Positions 8,292 through 17,422 of a DNA stretch of 64,000 bases are shown here, piece after piece. The DNA comes from Parafrigoribacterium mesophilum. GTDB lineage: Bacteria; Actinomycetota; Actinomycetes; Actinomycetales; Microbacteriaceae. The number at the start of each line of letters is the position of its first letter. Within the stretch, counting starts at the first letter, position 1. The position numbers and the translations under genes are program-made. The notes beneath the pieces are model-generated. The model did not search any database and was not told the origin of the DNA. It saw only the letters and a list, made by a program, of their open reading frames with translations. Location of the stretch: positions 1,240,001 to 1,304,000 of the forward strand of contig NZ_JBDJAF010000001.1 in NCBI RefSeq assembly GCF_039652555.1, written 5' to 3'.

Positions 8292-9248
8292 ATGGCTGTT
8301 CTCACCGATGTCGCCTCATCCTCGGCCCCGGCTGTCCCGGACCGCATCAAGCGCACCAGGTTCAGCAAACGCGAGGCCATCGCCGGCTACCTCTTCATCT
8401 CACCGTGGATTATCGGATTTCTGGTTTTCACGCTCGGAGCCATGATTTACAGCTTGGTACTCTCGTTCACCAACTACGACCTCGCCACCAACACCGCGGA
8501 TCCGGTGGGCTTCGCCAACTACACGCGGTTGATCGAGGACCCCAAGGTCATGCTGTCGCTCGGCAACACGCTCTTCTATGCGGTGATGGCGGTGCCGCTG
8601 GAGATCATCTTCGCGCTGTTTCTCGCCTCGCTGCTGGACAGGGCGACCAGAGGCGCCGGAGCGTTCCGCGTCATCTATTACCTGCCGAAGATGACGCCGT
8701 CGGTGGCGACCGCGTCCATCTTCCTGCTCCTGCTCAACGGCAACCAGGGTGCCATCAACAAGTTCTTGGGAATCTTCGGAATCCAAGGCCCGCAGTGGCT
8801 GATCGACCCGAACTGGGTCAAACCGTCGATCGTGCTGATGGCAATGTGGACGGTGAGCGGCACCATGCTGATCTTCCTGGCCGCGCTCAAGAACGTGCCG
8901 ACCGACCTGTACGAGGCGGCGGCGATCGACGGCGCCGGCAGCATCCGCAAGTTCTTCCGGATCACCCTGCCGATGATTTCCAACGCGATGTTCTTCTGCG
9001 TCATCGTGCTGACCATCGCGGCACTGCAGGTGTTCGACCAGGCTTACCTGCTCTACTTCCGCGACACCGCGCAGGCCTCGCCGGATGCCGCGCTCTTCAT
9101 CGGCGTCTATCTCTTCCAGCAGGCGTTCCAGCAATTCAACATGGGGTTCGCCGCCGCCATCGCCTGGCTGCTGTTCGCCATCATCATGATCGTCACCGTC
9201 GTTCAGGTGAAATTCGGCAACAAGTTCGTGTACTACGAGGGTGACTAG
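8292..9248 (+). CDS. Sugar ABC transporter permease (MalF-type)
   Basis: A 318-residue inner-membrane subunit of a CUT1-type carbohydrate importer. After a cytoplasmic N-terminus of about 35 residues there are six predicted helices, with the EAA loop LYEAAAIDGAGSIRKFFRITLPM near 215-235, the site that contacts the ATPase. ATG 8292 has AAGGAGG 8 bases upstream; an ATG at 8244 in frame lies inside the operator and is unlikely. It pairs with the next permease, whose start overlaps or follows its stop within a few bases, and with the binding protein gene that converges on them. No ATPase gene is nearby. Confidence 0.9.
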   Translation: MAVLTDVASSSAPAVPDRIKRTRFSKREAIAGYLFISPWIIGFLVFTLGAMIYSLVLSFTNYDLATNTADPVGFANYTRLIEDPKVMLSLGNTLFYAVMAVPLEIIFALFLASLLDRATRGAGAFRVIYYLPKMTPSVATASIFLLLLNGNQGAINKFLGIFGIQGPQWLIDPNWVKPSIVLMAMWTVSGTMLIFLAALKNVPTDLYEAAAIDGAGSIRKFFRITLPMISNAMFFCVIVLTIAALQVFDQAYLLYFRDTAQASPDAALFIGVYLFQQAFQQFNMGFAAAIAWLLFAIIMIVTVVQVKFGNKFVYYEGD

Positions 9249-9252
9249 ACCG

Positions 9253-10188
9253 ATGACTACCATCAACGTCGCTCCGCAGGCCGCCGTCGAATCCAACCCC
9301 ACCGTCGAATCGGCCGCATCGGCCTCCCGGCGGCACTGGTACAAGCCGCGCACGATTATCGGCAAGGTGATCCTCTGGATCGTGCTCATCGGATTCGCCC
9401 TCGCCTTCTTGTATCCGTTCGCCTGGCTGCTCGCGGCCACCTTCAAGCCGCGCGCAGATGTGCTGGACAACCTGCTCATCCCGGAGCACTTCACCTGGGA
9501 CAACTACGGCGAGGTGTGGCAAAAGCTGCCGCTTCTCAGCTGGCTGGGGAACAGCATCTACATCGCCCTGCTCGCCGCCGGTTTCGTCACCATCTCAAGT
9601 TCGCTGGTCGCGTTCGGTTTCGCCTACTTCCGTTTCCCGTTCCGGAACACGCTCTTCGGCCTGGTACTGGGCACGATGATGCTACCCGGCGCCGTGACGA
9701 TGGTTCCGATGTACCTGATCTGGAAAGACCTCGGGGTGCTCGGCACGACGATTCCGCTGTGGGGAGCCAATCTGTTCGGTTCGGCCTTCTACATCTTCTT
9801 GCAACGCCAATTCTTCATGGGACTGCCTCGGGAATTGTTCGAGGCAGCGCGGATCGACGGATGCAGCTACTTCGGGCTGTTCAGAAGGATCGCCGTTCCG
9901 CTGTCGATCCCGTCGTTCATCATCGTGTTCATCTTCGAGTTCCAGGCCAGTTGGAACAACCTGCAGGCACCGCTGATCTACCTGAACTTCGGCAGCCCTG
10001 AGCAGTTCACGGTGCCGCTCGGTATCTCCTACGCGATGACCTTGTTCAGCCCTACTGCCGGCGGACAGGGCGACTACCAGTGGGTGGTCACCGCTGCACT
10101 GATCGTGACCCTGCCGATGTTGATCATCTTCACGGCCGGGCAACGATACTTCATCGAGGGGATCGCGACCCAGGGCCGAAAGGGCTGA
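9253..10188 (+). CDS. Sugar ABC transporter permease (MalG-type)
   Basis: A 311-residue second membrane subunit of the CUT1 importer. Six helices are predicted from about residue 40, with the EAA loop ELFEAARIDGCSYFGLFRRIAVPL near 195-218. ATG 9253 is preceded by GAGGG at 9237-9241; a GTG at 9241 overlapping the first permease's stop (GTGACTAG) is an alternative start 4 codons upstream. The gene ends 13 bases before the convergent end of the substrate-binding protein gene, so the two transcripts meet tail to tail. Confidence 0.9.
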   Translation: MTTINVAPQAAVESNPTVESAASASRRHWYKPRTIIGKVILWIVLIGFALAFLYPFAWLLAATFKPRADVLDNLLIPEHFTWDNYGEVWQKLPLLSWLGNSIYIALLAAGFVTISSSLVAFGFAYFRFPFRNTLFGLVLGTMMLPGAVTMVPMYLIWKDLGVLGTTIPLWGANLFGSAFYIFLQRQFFMGLPRELFEAARIDGCSYFGLFRRIAVPLSIPSFIIVFIFEFQASWNNLQAPLIYLNFGSPEQFTVPLGISYAMTLFSPTAGGQGDYQWVVTAALIVTLPMLIIFTAGQRYFIEGIATQGRKG

Positions 10189-10201
10189 GGGCCCGACCCG
10201 G

Positions 10202-11581
10202 CTACTTCTTGATCGTCTGGTTGTACGCGAGCATCGCCGCGGCCTGCGCATCACCAAGGGCATCCTTGATCGACTTCTTCCCCGTCATTGCCGGCACGAT
10301 CGCGTTCTGCAGTTCGGTGTTGATCTGCAAACCCGCGGGCGACGACCCCAAAGAGGCTGGGTTCGACAGCTCCTCGTAGTATGCGTTGATCGCCTCGTCG
10401 AAGCCCTTGTTGCCCGTCGGCTTCAGGTACTTGTCCTTGATGATCTTGTCGGCCGTGGATGAGCCGGTGAACAGGCCGGTGAACAGCTTGCCCGGTGTCT
10501 TCTTGACGGTCTCCAGTCGCGCTTGCGCGGCCGCGATCCAGGCGTCATCCGAGGTGTCAGCAATCGCCCACTTGCACGCGGCCGCCGGATTCTTCGCCTT
10601 CGCCGGAATCACATACGCCGATCCGCCCGCCGCGGCGATCGGCTTGCCGTCTGTGCCACGCATCGGAACGCCGGACAGCGTGGTGTCGGCGGCAAAATCG
10701 GCGAGGACGTTGGGGTACCACTGCGCGTAAAGTCCGGCTCCGACCTGGTCGGTGGTGAACTGGTTCTTCGCGCCGAAGAAGTCCCAGGTCTGTCCGAAGC
10801 TGTACGCCTTCTCGTATCCGCCCTGTGCCTCGTAGACGCTCTGCAACCACTCCAGCGCTTTGATGTTCGCGGGGTTGGCAAGGTCCGGCTTGCCGTCCTT
10901 GTCCACCACCTTCCCGCCGAAGGCGAGGAACCACATATTGGCCGAGTTCGGCAGCTGGGCGTCGAACCCGAGAACCGTGGGTTTGCCGTCCGCTTCCTTG
11001 TACATCTTCTTCGCGGCGGCGAGGATCTGATCAGGCTTCGAGGTGTCCATGTCTGCAGCTGTCACTCCTGCAGCATCCATCACGCGCGTGTTGAGCAAGA
11101 TGGCTTGCGGCTGCCAGAACTGTGGGATGCCGTAGATGTCTCCCTTGTACTTGACATCGTCAAGCAGCGACGAGTAGTAGTGCTTCTCCGGATCGACCTT
11201 CTGCGCCGAGTAACACTGGTCCAGAGGAACGATGAGCCCCTTGGATGCGTAGGTGGCGACGTACTGGCGATCCATGAGCACGAGGTCGGGCAGGTTACCG
11301 CTGGCGGCCTGTGCCGCGAACTTCTGCGCGTCGAAGTTGCCCTGATTGATCGTCACCTTGGCGTTGTCCTTCTTCAACTGCGCCTCGGCGTAGTCTGCGC
11401 GGGAGGTGGCAACCTCGTCCCCGAGAGTGAAACCGCCTGCGGTCATTGATCCGGAGATCTTTGCGGTGAAGTCCGGCCCCTTGGCATTGTCCTGAGTGCC
11501 GGAACCTCCTGAGCATCCTGTCATCAGCACGGCCGCAGAAGTTGCCATTGCAAGGGCGACGGCTACCTGTCTTGTCTTCAT
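10202..11581 (-). CDS. Sugar ABC transporter substrate-binding lipoprotein
   Basis: A 459-residue extracellular binding protein that should deliver a sugar or oligosaccharide to the adjacent permeases. The N-terminus has a basic start, a hydrophobic stretch and the lipobox LMTGCSGG (Cys near 25), so it should be lipid-anchored. The rest is a family 1 solute-binding fold with the IYGIPQFWQPQAILLN and AAGGSAYVIPAKAKNPAA segments common in this group. ATG 11581 is preceded by AAGGGA. Unusually, it converges on the permease genes rather than leading them, so it must have its own promoter in the 260-base gap at 11582-11841, where I found no clear LacI-type box. Confidence 0.9.
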   Translation of the reverse strand: MKTRQVAVALAMATSAAVLMTGCSGGSGTQDNAKGPDFTAKISGSMTAGGFTLGDEVATSRADYAEAQLKKDNAKVTINQGNFDAQKFAAQAASGNLPDLVLMDRQYVATYASKGLIVPLDQCYSAQKVDPEKHYYSSLLDDVKYKGDIYGIPQFWQPQAILLNTRVMDAAGVTAADMDTSKPDQILAAAKKMYKEADGKPTVLGFDAQLPNSANMWFLAFGGKVVDKDGKPDLANPANIKALEWLQSVYEAQGGYEKAYSFGQTWDFFGAKNQFTTDQVGAGLYAQWYPNVLADFAADTTLSGVPMRGTDGKPIAAAGGSAYVIPAKAKNPAAACKWAIADTSDDAWIAAAQARLETVKKTPGKLFTGLFTGSSTADKIIKDKYLKPTGNKGFDEAINAYYEELSNPASLGSSPAGLQINTELQNAIVPAMTGKKSIKDALGDAQAAAMLAYNQTIKK

Positions 11582-11841
11582 GCTCAGTCCCTTCGAAAGA
11601 TGCCGAGGCGCGACATCGCCGCCGCGCAGGCAGGAACCCACGGAAGTACCCGCATGGGCTCCTTCCCGCCACGCACAGTAATCACAGCGTGCGGTTCGCA
11701 CAAGCCCGTAATGAGGAAAATTGGATAACGGACGCATATCGGTGCGGGGTGGCTCGGAGCAAGGACACTTCACGGGATGAAAGAAGCGGCGTAACGTGAT
11801 TCACCACGGCTGGTGGCCCCGACCCAACCACAGGAGAAGCC

Positions 11842-12144
11842 ATGAACCTCGGAGTATTCCAGGCAGGACTTGCCGCATCCGATGCTGTTGATTGGGTGAG
11901 CGCCGTCCTGCTGTGGATACTCGAGGCGGCGGGCATCGTGTTTCTGGCCGCGGCCACCCGCTTCGTGCTCGCTAAGACCCGAGAACTGGCCAAGCACGAC
12001 TCGACCAAACCGGGTGCCGTCGCCGGCCCATCTTCGACCATCGCTCCGAACCACAAGAGTGCCTCTCCGGTACCGCCGGAAAACCCGCACGCTCCGCCCA
12101 CACCGGCGTACGGCAACCCGCGCGTGAGAACGCCGGGAACGTAG
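11842..12144 (+). CDS. Small single-pass membrane protein, hypothetical
   Basis: The 100-residue product has one strong hydrophobic helix at about 17-41, a basic patch after it and a proline-rich, disordered C-terminal half. No family is recognised. AGGAG at 11832-11836 sits at good spacing before ATG 11842, which is the main reason to accept it. It is isolated on the plus strand between two minus-strand sugar-locus genes and ends 4 bases from the convergent stop of the metallo-beta-lactamase-fold gene. Confidence 0.55.
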   Translation: MNLGVFQAGLAASDAVDWVSAVLLWILEAAGIVFLAAATRFVLAKTRELAKHDSTKPGAVAGPSSTIAPNHKSASPVPPENPHAPPTPAYGNPRVRTPGT

Positions 12145-12148
12145 CCGA

Positions 12149-14011
12149 TCAGATCACCTGGACCAGTGCTTCCGCGTGCTGGCCGAGCATCAGGCCGCCG
12201 ATGGTCACGTCGATCGCCACCCTGGCGCGAGGGCGCGGCGCTCCGCCCACGGTGAGGCGCACCGGCACCTCGCGTTCTTCGCCCGCATCCAGCCAGAGAG
12301 TCGTTTCAGCATCCCCGGCGAAGCCTTCCGGCAGCACCGGCCTCAGCGTCACCAGACTCTTGTCGGAGAACGGATTGCGTACCGTCACAGTCAAGGCGAG
12401 CGGGTCGCCCGTGGTGACCCGAGAACGGTACGGAGTCAGCCGGGCCAGCACTCCATCCGCGCCGAGATCCAGCTCGTCCAGGGGCAACAGCGCCTCGTGC
12501 ATCTCAATGAGATCGTTGCCTGCATCCAGCAGGTAGTCGAGGTAGCCCTCGTCCACCCACCGCGGCTCCCAATGGCCGCTCAACATGAGGCCCGGTGCGA
12601 CCCTGCGGTACAGTTCCGCGCTGGCCTTGTAGTCGGCGATGCGGAAGCGGTTGCGGTACTGGTAATTGAGGATCTCGTGCCGTTCCCCCGGAATTCCAAG
12701 GTTCTCCTGCTGGTCTCCGGTGAACAGCACCGTCACGCCGTCCACTTGCACCTCGTACGCCGCCGCGAACAGCGTGTGCCCGGGTTGCCGATGCACGGCG
12801 ATCGTGTACTCGTTCCACGTGAATGATTCGCCCAGCGGCAGCACCCGGTCCGAGTGGATCGGTTCGAACCACTGGCAGGGCAGGTCGTGCATCCAGGGGT
12901 CGTCGAGGATCGGCGCGACATTGGACGGCGTCCAGATCTGGGTGCCCTCCACCTCCCGCAGCAGCGGCAGGCCCGCGACGTGGTCGTCGTGGTAGTGCGT
13001 CGTCAGGGCCACGCTGATCCGGCTGACGCCGAACTGTTCCTTCAACGCGGGCAGCGAAGCGAGCCATGGGCGCCGGGCGGCCCGCTCGGAGCCGGTGGGC
13101 AGTCCCGTGGTCACGTCATAGCCGTAATCGATCAGCAGCGCTTCTCCGGTGTCCGAAAGCAGGATGTAGCAGCAGGACAGGCTGGACCGATTGAGCAGCA
13201 AATGGTCGGTCAACGGCACGTAGGGGTTGCGCAGCCGGTCGGCGAGATCCCACGGGTGCCAGCGCCGCGAATCCACGTGGTACTGCATCCGGGAGCCGAG
13301 CAGTTCCAGAGCCTGGTCGGGGTCGCGCATCGGGTGCCCGTGCGAGGGCAGCATCACATCCAGCGCCTCGTCGCGCAGCAGCAGGCAGGTGAGCACCGTC
13401 ATGGCGGGGCCCTCGTGCCCGGTGTATGACCATTGGCTGGCGGCGAGCGACCAGACCTTGCCGGGTGCGTAGATGAGGTCGCCGGTGAACCCGATCCTCT
13501 CCCCGTCGCGCTCGAGAATGTAGCTCACCGAACCGATCGTGTGTCCCGGAGTCGGCAGCACCCGCACGGTGACGCCGCCGTAGTGCGCGGTACGGTACTC
13601 GGGCACGGTGGAGGACACGGCGATGGGCTCGAGCAGGGAGAACCGATCTTGCCTGAGGTTGTAGTCGTTGTCGAGCTGCCGTCGCTTCCACATCTCGTCG
13701 ACGTGGGCGAACAGGTCCACCTCGACCGGGGGCACGTGAATGCGTGCGCCGTGCTCGATCGCGAGCGGCAGGCCCTGCCCCTGGTCGCGGTGATGGTGCG
13801 TCATGAGCACATCCGTGATGCGCTGGATGCCGAGCTGGGCCAAGTAGCCCAGGGCGAGTCCGGAGCCGAAGTCGATGGCGATGGCGGTGGTGATGCTCTC
13901 CGGATGCTCATCGGAGACGACGAGATAGACATTGCAGGTGTCGCGGATGCGGAAGACCCCGCGGGCCACTTCGACGACGACGTCGGTGGTGGTCGCGGTG
14001 GTGTCAGTCAT
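12149..14011 (-). CDS. Tandem metallo-beta-lactamase-fold hydrolase
   Basis: A 620-residue protein containing two successive metallo-beta-lactamase domains (about 10-260 and 280-510) and a C-terminal beta-sandwich-like tail. Domain 2 has the canonical metal motif THYHDDH, with PGHT, FTGD and LSGHW downstream. Domain 1 has THHHRDQ, where the usual final His is Gln, but keeps PGHT, FTGD and PSHGHP. No signal peptide is seen. Its ATG overlaps the stop of the upstream glycosidase gene (ATGA), so the two are co-translated. The substrate is unknown; an ester, lactone or other acyl bond on a sugar would fit the context, but this is inference. Confidence 0.82.
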   Translation of the reverse strand: MTDTTATTTDVVVEVARGVFRIRDTCNVYLVVSDEHPESITTAIAIDFGSGLALGYLAQLGIQRITDVLMTHHHRDQGQGLPLAIEHGARIHVPPVEVDLFAHVDEMWKRRQLDNDYNLRQDRFSLLEPIAVSSTVPEYRTAHYGGVTVRVLPTPGHTIGSVSYILERDGERIGFTGDLIYAPGKVWSLAASQWSYTGHEGPAMTVLTCLLLRDEALDVMLPSHGHPMRDPDQALELLGSRMQYHVDSRRWHPWDLADRLRNPYVPLTDHLLLNRSSLSCCYILLSDTGEALLIDYGYDVTTGLPTGSERAARRPWLASLPALKEQFGVSRISVALTTHYHDDHVAGLPLLREVEGTQIWTPSNVAPILDDPWMHDLPCQWFEPIHSDRVLPLGESFTWNEYTIAVHRQPGHTLFAAAYEVQVDGVTVLFTGDQQENLGIPGERHEILNYQYRNRFRIADYKASAELYRRVAPGLMLSGHWEPRWVDEGYLDYLLDAGNDLIEMHEALLPLDELDLGADGVLARLTPYRSRVTTGDPLALTVTVRNPFSDKSLVTLRPVLPEGFAGDAETTLWLDAGEEREVPVRLTVGGAPRPRARVAIDVTIGGLMLGQHAEALVQVI

Positions 14012-15861
14012 GGCAGCGACGCCCGGTAGGTGTTCCAACTGGCCGCGACCCGTTCCAAGTCCTGGGGTCGAATCGGCTCTCTAGACCGGTCGATCGATTC
14101 GGCGTAGTAGAGGGACGGCACCCCGAGCCGGGTTTGCAGTTCCGCGTAGGCGAGCCACTCGGCTCGGCGTTGAATCGGCCACTGGTCCGTGTCGATGGCA
14201 TGATTCGGTAGCGTAGTCGTCGCTATCTTCTGACGGAAGATCAGTTGATCCGCCGCGGGGACCCGGCGGTCGTGGATGTCCCGCTTGAGGATGTCGTTCA
14301 GCCGCACCATGTCGCTGGTGTCGCCGAAGGATGGATGCACGGCATGGGTGATCACGAGCGCGTCGGGTTTGGCCGCCTTCGCCGCCCGATACAGGGTCCG
14401 CAAGAGCAGGTGCAGTGCGGCGATGCCCCAGGCGCCACCCGCGGCGACGAGGTCCTGGCCGCTCGGCGCGCGCTGGGTGAAGTCCACCTTCACGCCGTCG
14501 GCGTCCAGGCCTTCTGCGGAGAGCAGACTGTGCATGATCTGCCGCAGTCGCCGCCGGTAAGCCGCATTGGCCGGGTCGACGGCGATGGGATGTCCGTCCC
14601 GGTCGCGCACGCATTCCTCCACGGGCAGCCCGCCCGGATCCCAGGCCTTCCACCACAGCAGCACCTTCTGCCGCTGTTCGTGCCGGCTGGCGATCCAGCG
14701 GCGGAGGTCCGGCCAGTGCGCGAGGTCGACGGTGGCGGTGCCATAGTCCTGTTGCCAGCGGTCGTCGATGACGATCGTGCCCGGGTGCAGTCCACTCGCG
14801 GACAGCCTCGCCAGGAACTGGTCGTAGACCTCCTGCGTGGCGAAATCGGATGCATGCCGGACATCGCCGCCCGACGCCGCTGGTTCGTCGTCGGTGCCGT
14901 CGTCCTCATCGAAGTCGGGGACGGGACTCACCACTCGCGCGCACTGCGCACCCCAACCGCAGAACATCGGCTCGGACCACCAGCGCTCCAGCACCGGTCC
15001 GGCTGACGGGGCCATGCCGTGCCGTACCAGGTCGTGACGGTAGTCGTCGAGCACTCCCCAGCCGGTGGCCGACGGCCGCAACACGAAGGTGGGCGAGCGC
15101 CAGGTTCCGTCCACCGTGGTGTGTCCGTCGTAGTCGGCGCGCAGCAGGAACCCGGAATCGAGCGGCTCGTACCGCAGCGTCGTGAAGGTGAGCTCGCTGA
15201 TCTCTGCCCGAACGGACAGGCCCAGCCACGGGCCGTCCGGCATCTCCGTGGCGCCGCCAACGGGTTCCCGGCCGAATCCCAGTGCCAACGGCGGGGGCGA
15301 GAATATGCCGTTCAGGCGGCCCGGCCCGGCATCGCCGACGACACCCAGCGCCGCGGACGAGCGGGCGGGGCGCACGAATTGCACCGGCTCGGTGGGCGCG
15401 GGCACGAAGACGCTTGCGAAGTCGATGGAGGAGCGGAAGGTACCGCAGGCGCCGCCCGGCAGGTTGGCCACACCGCCGAAGAGCAGAAGATCGGTGAGCC
15501 GACCTCGTCCGGCGACCTCGACCGTCACCTCGAGCGTGGTGGGAGTGCAGCGCAGGCGCAGGATGTGCTGCTGCCACGCGGAGCTGCGCGAGGTCACGAC
15601 CACGAGCACGTCGTCGGCGTCCTCGAACACGTCCACGGATTCCACCCGCCGGGTCTCGTCAGGTACGCCGACGCGATGCACCGAGCTGAGCAGACTGAGT
15701 GCGCTCCACCTGGTGTGGTGCTCGTCGGTGAGCAGCGCGTACGGGCTCCTACCGACACCGGAGACGATGTCGCGGATGACCAGCAGATAACCGGCCCCAC
15801 TGATGACGATTTTACCGCCAGTCTTCGCCAGTCTGGACAGCCCGGCGGCGCTCACGGTCAT
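14008..15861 (-). CDS. Predicted TIM-barrel glycoside hydrolase (GH36/GH31-like)
   Basis: A 617-residue protein with an N-terminal beta-sandwich of about 230 residues and a TIM barrel. The barrel carries VIDDRWQQDYG, close to the IIDDGWQ motif of raffinose-synthase/GH36-type enzymes, and GVKVDFTQ, where Asp would be the nucleophile as in GH36 and GH31 enzymes. LLWWKAWDP adds to the resemblance. It has no signal peptide, so a cytoplasmic alpha-glycosidase is inferred; the exact family needs a profile search. ATG 15861 has only a weak GAGGG just upstream. A LacI-type box at 15874-15891 lies just before the start, and translation appears coupled to the downstream metallo-beta-lactamase-fold gene. 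Confidence 0.75.
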   Translation of the reverse strand: MTVSAAGLSRLAKTGGKIVISGAGYLLVIRDIVSGVGRSPYALLTDEHHTRWSALSLLSSVHRVGVPDETRRVESVDVFEDADDVLVVVTSRSSAWQQHILRLRCTPTTLEVTVEVAGRGRLTDLLLFGGVANLPGGACGTFRSSIDFASVFVPAPTEPVQFVRPARSSAALGVVGDAGPGRLNGIFSPPPLALGFGREPVGGATEMPDGPWLGLSVRAEISELTFTTLRYEPLDSGFLLRADYDGHTTVDGTWRSPTFVLRPSATGWGVLDDYRHDLVRHGMAPSAGPVLERWWSEPMFCGWGAQCARVVSPVPDFDEDDGTDDEPAASGGDVRHASDFATQEVYDQFLARLSASGLHPGTIVIDDRWQQDYGTATVDLAHWPDLRRWIASRHEQRQKVLLWWKAWDPGGLPVEECVRDRDGHPIAVDPANAAYRRRLRQIMHSLLSAEGLDADGVKVDFTQRAPSGQDLVAAGGAWGIAALHLLLRTLYRAAKAAKPDALVITHAVHPSFGDTSDMVRLNDILKRDIHDRRVPAADQLIFRQKIATTTLPNHAIDTDQWPIQRRAEWLAYAELQTRLGVPSLYYAESIDRSREPIRPQDLERVAASWNTYRASLP

Positions 15862-15873
15862 GCCCTCATCGTA

Positions 15874-15891
15874 TCTGGTAACGATGTCACA
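15874..15891. promoter_or_regulatory. Second LacI-type operator candidate
   Basis: TCTGGTAACGATGTCACA shares the core TGGTAACGATG with the palindrome at 8243-8260 and fits TGnTAnCGnTnnCA. It lies 13 bases upstream of the glycosidase start at 15861, where a repressor could block transcription. Confidence 0.55.
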
Positions 15892-15896
15892 CGGCG

Positions 15897-15924
15897 AGGA
15901 TGCCCCTGCCAGGGCGGGCATCCT
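15897..15924. other. Perfect 9-bp stem in the divergent gap
   Basis: AGGATGCCC and GGGCATCCT form a perfect 9-bp inverted repeat around a 10-base spacer. It lies between the divergent glycosidase and alpha/beta hydrolase genes, next to the LacI-type box. It may be a regulator site or a leader hairpin of the gene at 15942; no T-run follows it. Confidence 0.45.
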
Positions 15925-15941
15925 GAGCTTACGATCGACGG

Positions 15942-16715
15942 ATGAGGCGGGTCGACTTCAAAGACATCCGAGTAGGGCCGTTGCATGGCCGCGCCTATTC
16001 CACCGTGCGGCAGCACGGCTGGCCGACGTTCGTGCTGTTGCACGGCATCGGGATGTCGCACCGGTACTTCCGGCAGTTGTACGCCGCCCTGGACACCGTG
16101 GGGAACACCGCCGCGCTGGACCTGCCCGGCTTCGGCGCCACACAGGACCCCGATCGGGCACTGTCCGTCGGCGAGTACGCGCAATTCACGGGAAAGATGC
16201 TCGACGCGCTCGACATCGGCACCTGTGTGGTGATCGGCCATTCCATGGGGGTGCAGTTCGCGGTGGACCTTGCCCTGCAACGACCATCGCTGGTGTCGCA
16301 CCTCGTGCTGATCGGGCCGGTGGTCGACTCCGGACGGCGAACGGTCCTGCAACAGGGCCTGGCGCTCGCCCGCGACACCCTGCGTGAGCGGCCGTCGACC
16401 AACGCCATCGTCTTCAGCGACTACCTGCGATGCGGTCCGCGCCGCTATCTTGCCGAACTCGGCGCCATGATGGCATACCCGACCGATGAACGAATCCGCT
16501 CGGTGCTGGCGCCCACTCTGGTGATCCGAGGAGCACGCGATCCCATTGCGCGCAGCCGATGGTGCCACGTGCTGGCGGACCGGGCCCGGGATGCGCGGCT
16601 GATCGAAGTGCCCGGTGGCCCTCACGTCGTACAGGAAAGCGCACCGCAGGCAGTGTTCGATGCGATTTCACGCTTCGTGGCGGTCGGCCTCGATGCGCGC
16701 GACCAGACCGCGTGA
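15942..16715 (+). CDS. Alpha/beta hydrolase
   Basis: A 257-residue serine hydrolase of the alpha/beta fold. It has the oxyanion segment LLHGIGMSHRYFRQL, the nucleophile elbow GHSMGVQ near residue 97, an acid in VIRGARDPIA and a C-terminal His in PGGPHVVQE. No signal peptide or membrane segment is seen, so it is cytoplasmic. Substrate cannot be told from sequence. It is followed by a second hydrolase whose GTG overlaps its stop (GTGA), suggesting one two-gene operon acting on related esters. Confidence 0.85.
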   Translation: MRRVDFKDIRVGPLHGRAYSTVRQHGWPTFVLLHGIGMSHRYFRQLYAALDTVGNTAALDLPGFGATQDPDRALSVGEYAQFTGKMLDALDIGTCVVIGHSMGVQFAVDLALQRPSLVSHLVLIGPVVDSGRRTVLQQGLALARDTLRERPSTNAIVFSDYLRCGPRRYLAELGAMMAYPTDERIRSVLAPTLVIRGARDPIARSRWCHVLADRARDARLIEVPGGPHVVQESAPQAVFDAISRFVAVGLDARDQTA

Positions 16716-17422
16716 GCGTGACGGCCCGGCTCCGCTGGCTGGCGCAGGATTACGCCTACGTCGCCGCCTGGCAAGCCCGCAGTTTCATCTCGGCGGCGCA
16801 CCCGGCCGACTTTCGCACCGGTGACGGTCGCGACGTGATTGTGCTCCCCGGGATCTACGAGAACTGGCGATTCATGCAGCCGCTCATTCGTGCCGTGCAC
16901 GATGCCGGGCATCCGGTTCACGTGCTGCCGGCGCTCGGTTACAACCGCAGGCCGGTGGAACAGGCGGCACAGCTGGTGAGCGTGTATCTTGCCGAGCACC
17001 ACCTGCGGGATACCGTCATCGTCGCGCACAGCAAGGGCGGGCTGATCGGCAAGTACGCGATGTTGAGGACTCCCGCGCAGGGTCGGGTCGCCCGACTGGT
17101 CGCTATCTGCTCGCCGTTTTCGGGATCCCGCTACGCCCGCTACGCGCTGGCGCCCAGTCTGCGGGCGTTCTCACCGAACCACGCGACGACCAGACTGCTC
17201 ACGAGGGAACGCGAGGTGAATCGGCACATCACCTCCGTGTACGGCACGTTCGATCCGATGATCCCCGCCGGCAGCGAGCTGTTCGGCGCCCGCAACATCC
17301 GTTTGAACGTCGCAGGGCATTTCCGCATTCTGGACGATCCGGCGACGATCGAGACGGTGCTGCTCGAAGTTGCCGGCGCTACCCGACAATCCCAGCCAGG
17401 AGCAGACCCAGCAGGTAGGTGA
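16712..17422 (+). CDS. Lipase-like alpha/beta hydrolase
   Basis: A 236-residue alpha/beta hydrolase. The segment VIVLPGIYENWRFM at about 36-49, the nucleophile elbow AHSKGGLIG near 98-106 and the C-terminal NVAGHFRILDD His suggest a lipase or esterase of the PGAP1/lipase type. The start GTG at 16712 overlaps the preceding stop; a GTG two codons later is an alternative. There is no export signal. The 3' end overlaps the convergent VIT-like gene by 44 bases, so both C-termini are encoded in the same DNA. Confidence 0.78.
   Translation: MSVTARLRWLAQDYAYVAAWQARSFISAAHPADFRTGDGRDVIVLPGIYENWRFMQPLIRAVHDAGHPVHVLPALGYNRRPVEQAAQLVSVYLAEHHLRDTVIVAHSKGGLIGKYAMLRTPAQGRVARLVAICSPFSGSRYARYALAPSLRAFSPNHATTRLLTREREVNRHITSVYGTFDPMIPAGSELFGARNIRLNVAGHFRILDDPATIETVLLEVAGATRQSQPGADPAGR

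Noticed and set aside
8400..9503. A 367-codon minus-strand open frame over the permease genes
   Set aside because: Composition is unnatural (runs of Glu, Gln, His, Asp), and both permeases on the other strand have intact families and ribosome sites.
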